NCBI GenBank assembly: GCA_947095535.1
Contig: OX352773.1
Location: 166,296,438 to 166,360,437 of the forward strand
Direction of reading: 5' to 3'
Length of the DNA stretch: 64,000 nt
Origin: Poecilobothrus nobilitatus
Taxonomy: Eukaryota > Arthropoda > Insecta > Diptera > Dolichopodidae
Under the pieces are notes generated by a model. That model was not told where the DNA came from, did not search any database, and saw only the letters and a program-made list of their open reading frames with translations. Position numbers and translations under genes: made by a program. Below, in pieces: positions 62,633 through 64,000 of this stretch; the first letter of the stretch is position 1; every line of letters starts with the position of its first letter.

Positions 62633-64000
62633 TATTATGATTATTATATAATATTTACTTCAATAACTTAAAAAAAATTATATTCGCGAAATCTTTTATT
62701 ATTTTAATTTGAACTTCTTTTAATATTTTTTTTTTAATTTCCTTCACGTAATCGGGTCATCCTGAAATATCAGCAATAACGTATTACAATATAAAGAATA
62801 ATCAAGAATTAATAAATATATTATGTAAGAAAATTAAAACATTAATTAATTTTAAAATTAATTTTTTATACTTATACTTTAAATTACCTAAAATTCGTAT
62901 TATCATTAATTTGTCAAAATATTTTATACATAATATTACATACATATTTTAAACTATTTTCATTTATTCCTATGAATATGTTTTTCGAATGTCTAAGAGA
63001 GAAGAATATATTACAAGCTACAAACAACATCATTAGTTGGGTAAAACCATATCTACAATTAACAGTATCATAACAATTCGTTCTCTATAGTCTACAGTTC
63101 TATACACAGTCGTTAACTCTTTACAGTCTACGAAGTCTACTCTACAAGAGAGTATTGTCTACTAAGAGAGTATACTTAGCAGTCTGCATTTTTGCAATGA
63201 ATAAAATTTAAGTTCGAGAGAAAAATTTAAGATATATTTTTATTTTTCTACATTTAAACTGTAGAATGTTTTTTGAATATTTTAAATTGAATTGAAAATT
63301 ATTTTAAAATTATTGTATTTAGTAGATAAGTACTAAAAACAAAAAAAAATGCCTTATTTCTCTTTTTATTTTGATACCTACTATTCAAATAATTGACACT
63401 TGAATTCGTACATTTGTATAATTTTTTTCAGGGCTGCGAAATGACTAAATTTATTGTAAATACTTTCATAAATATGAATACATTTAAACTTTACTTTGAC
63501 AGCTGGCTAAGTATAGAGAACGAATGCGTTTATTATGAATTCAATATAAAGATTATTTAAATGTAAATTTATTTAAGTATTAATAATTAATTATTAATAA
63601 TTTAAATTGATATTATAGTTGTATAAGTAAACTTAAAAAAAACGTATTATTTATATTTTATTTTTAAAAATGTTCTTTAATTATCGTTTCAAAATTATAA
63701 TATATGATGCATTGATTTTTAATTAGTCTGGTATTAATATTAAAATCGATTTTTATAGGGATGATATAATATGTTAACTTAATTTTCTCTTAATGGGTAG
63801 TTTAATCGAAAGTGGACCTTTTTTTATATTATAATTAATAATTAATATTAAAATTATTAATATTATTTAATTATCAATATTAGAAAATCACTTTAATTTA
63901 ATTTTAATAATTATTTCTAAAAAAAAAAAAAAAAACGAATCATTTAGATCTTTTAGATTTTTATTATTAATTTAATTATTCTATTTTTGTTTTTTTTTTT
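62633..64000. other. AT-rich sequence, nothing recognised
   Basis: No exon or RNA gene was recognised. A short region at 63085-63185 repeats AGTCTAC/AGTCTGC motifs and AGAGAGTAT, giving small local inverted repeats. The rest is A/T homopolymer and (TAAT)n-like sequence. Confidence 0.6.

Noticed and set aside
1..64000. CRISPR arrays, bacterial genes or viral insertions
   Set aside because: No regularly spaced repeats, no operons or ribosome-binding sites, and no recognisable viral protein were seen on either strand.

Overview
The window looks like part of an insect nuclear genome, probably a fly or another holometabolous insect. It is extremely AT-rich, with long poly-A/T runs, spliceosomal introns bounded by GT and AG, Tc1/mariner-type transposons, tRNA-derived SINEs and a decayed non-LTR retrotransposon. 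No bacterial gene, operon or CRISPR array was seen. The species cannot be named from sequence alone.

One host gene dominates and runs left to right over about 60 kb: the insect orthologue of STAC (Drosophila Stac), an adaptor with two SH3 domains. Its N-terminal C1-domain exons must lie left of the window. The exons that fit together by splice site and phase are 923/947-1312 (Ser/Thr/Gln-rich linker), 27350-27562 (linker), 34773-34918 (linker), 38733-38828 (first half of SH3-1), 50171-50365 (rest of SH3-1 and start of SH3-2), 50458-51530 (end of SH3-2, a TGA at 50545-50547, then a long extension) and 59108-60827 (rest of the extension and final TGA). Between the first and second of these lie several further candidate exons that also accept phase 1: 1691-1696 (or a tiny terminal exon to 1711), 3306-3383, 16706-16836 and 21191-21408. 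Some look like alternative 3'-terminal exons, which would give short proteins without SH3 domains.

The main observation is that the TGA ending the SH3 protein, which sits where the STAC family normally ends, is followed in the same frame by 900 uninterrupted codons. These run across a 7.6-kb intron whose splice phases keep the frame. The stop is UGA followed by C, the leakiest context known in insects. This is what a very long stop-codon-readthrough isoform would look like: an SH3 adaptor with an optional Gln/Asn/His-rich, probably disordered tail of about 100 kDa. Competing explanations (an in-frame alternative acceptor at 50551, independent initiation, or an assembly error) are listed with tests.

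The introns are packed with mobile-element remains: two mariner-superfamily transposase relics (4178-5046 and 30041-30924), several fold-back or MITE-like elements (7474-7965, 11245-12625, 24230-24434, 31974-32616, 41080-42540, 44969-45210, 62010-62632), a SINE family with at least five copies, a second tRNA-like repeat, and a reverse-transcriptase relic at 53337-54276. A near-perfect 32-bp hairpin lies at 12081-12166. Right of about 61.4 kb only AT-rich sequence and one MITE were found.
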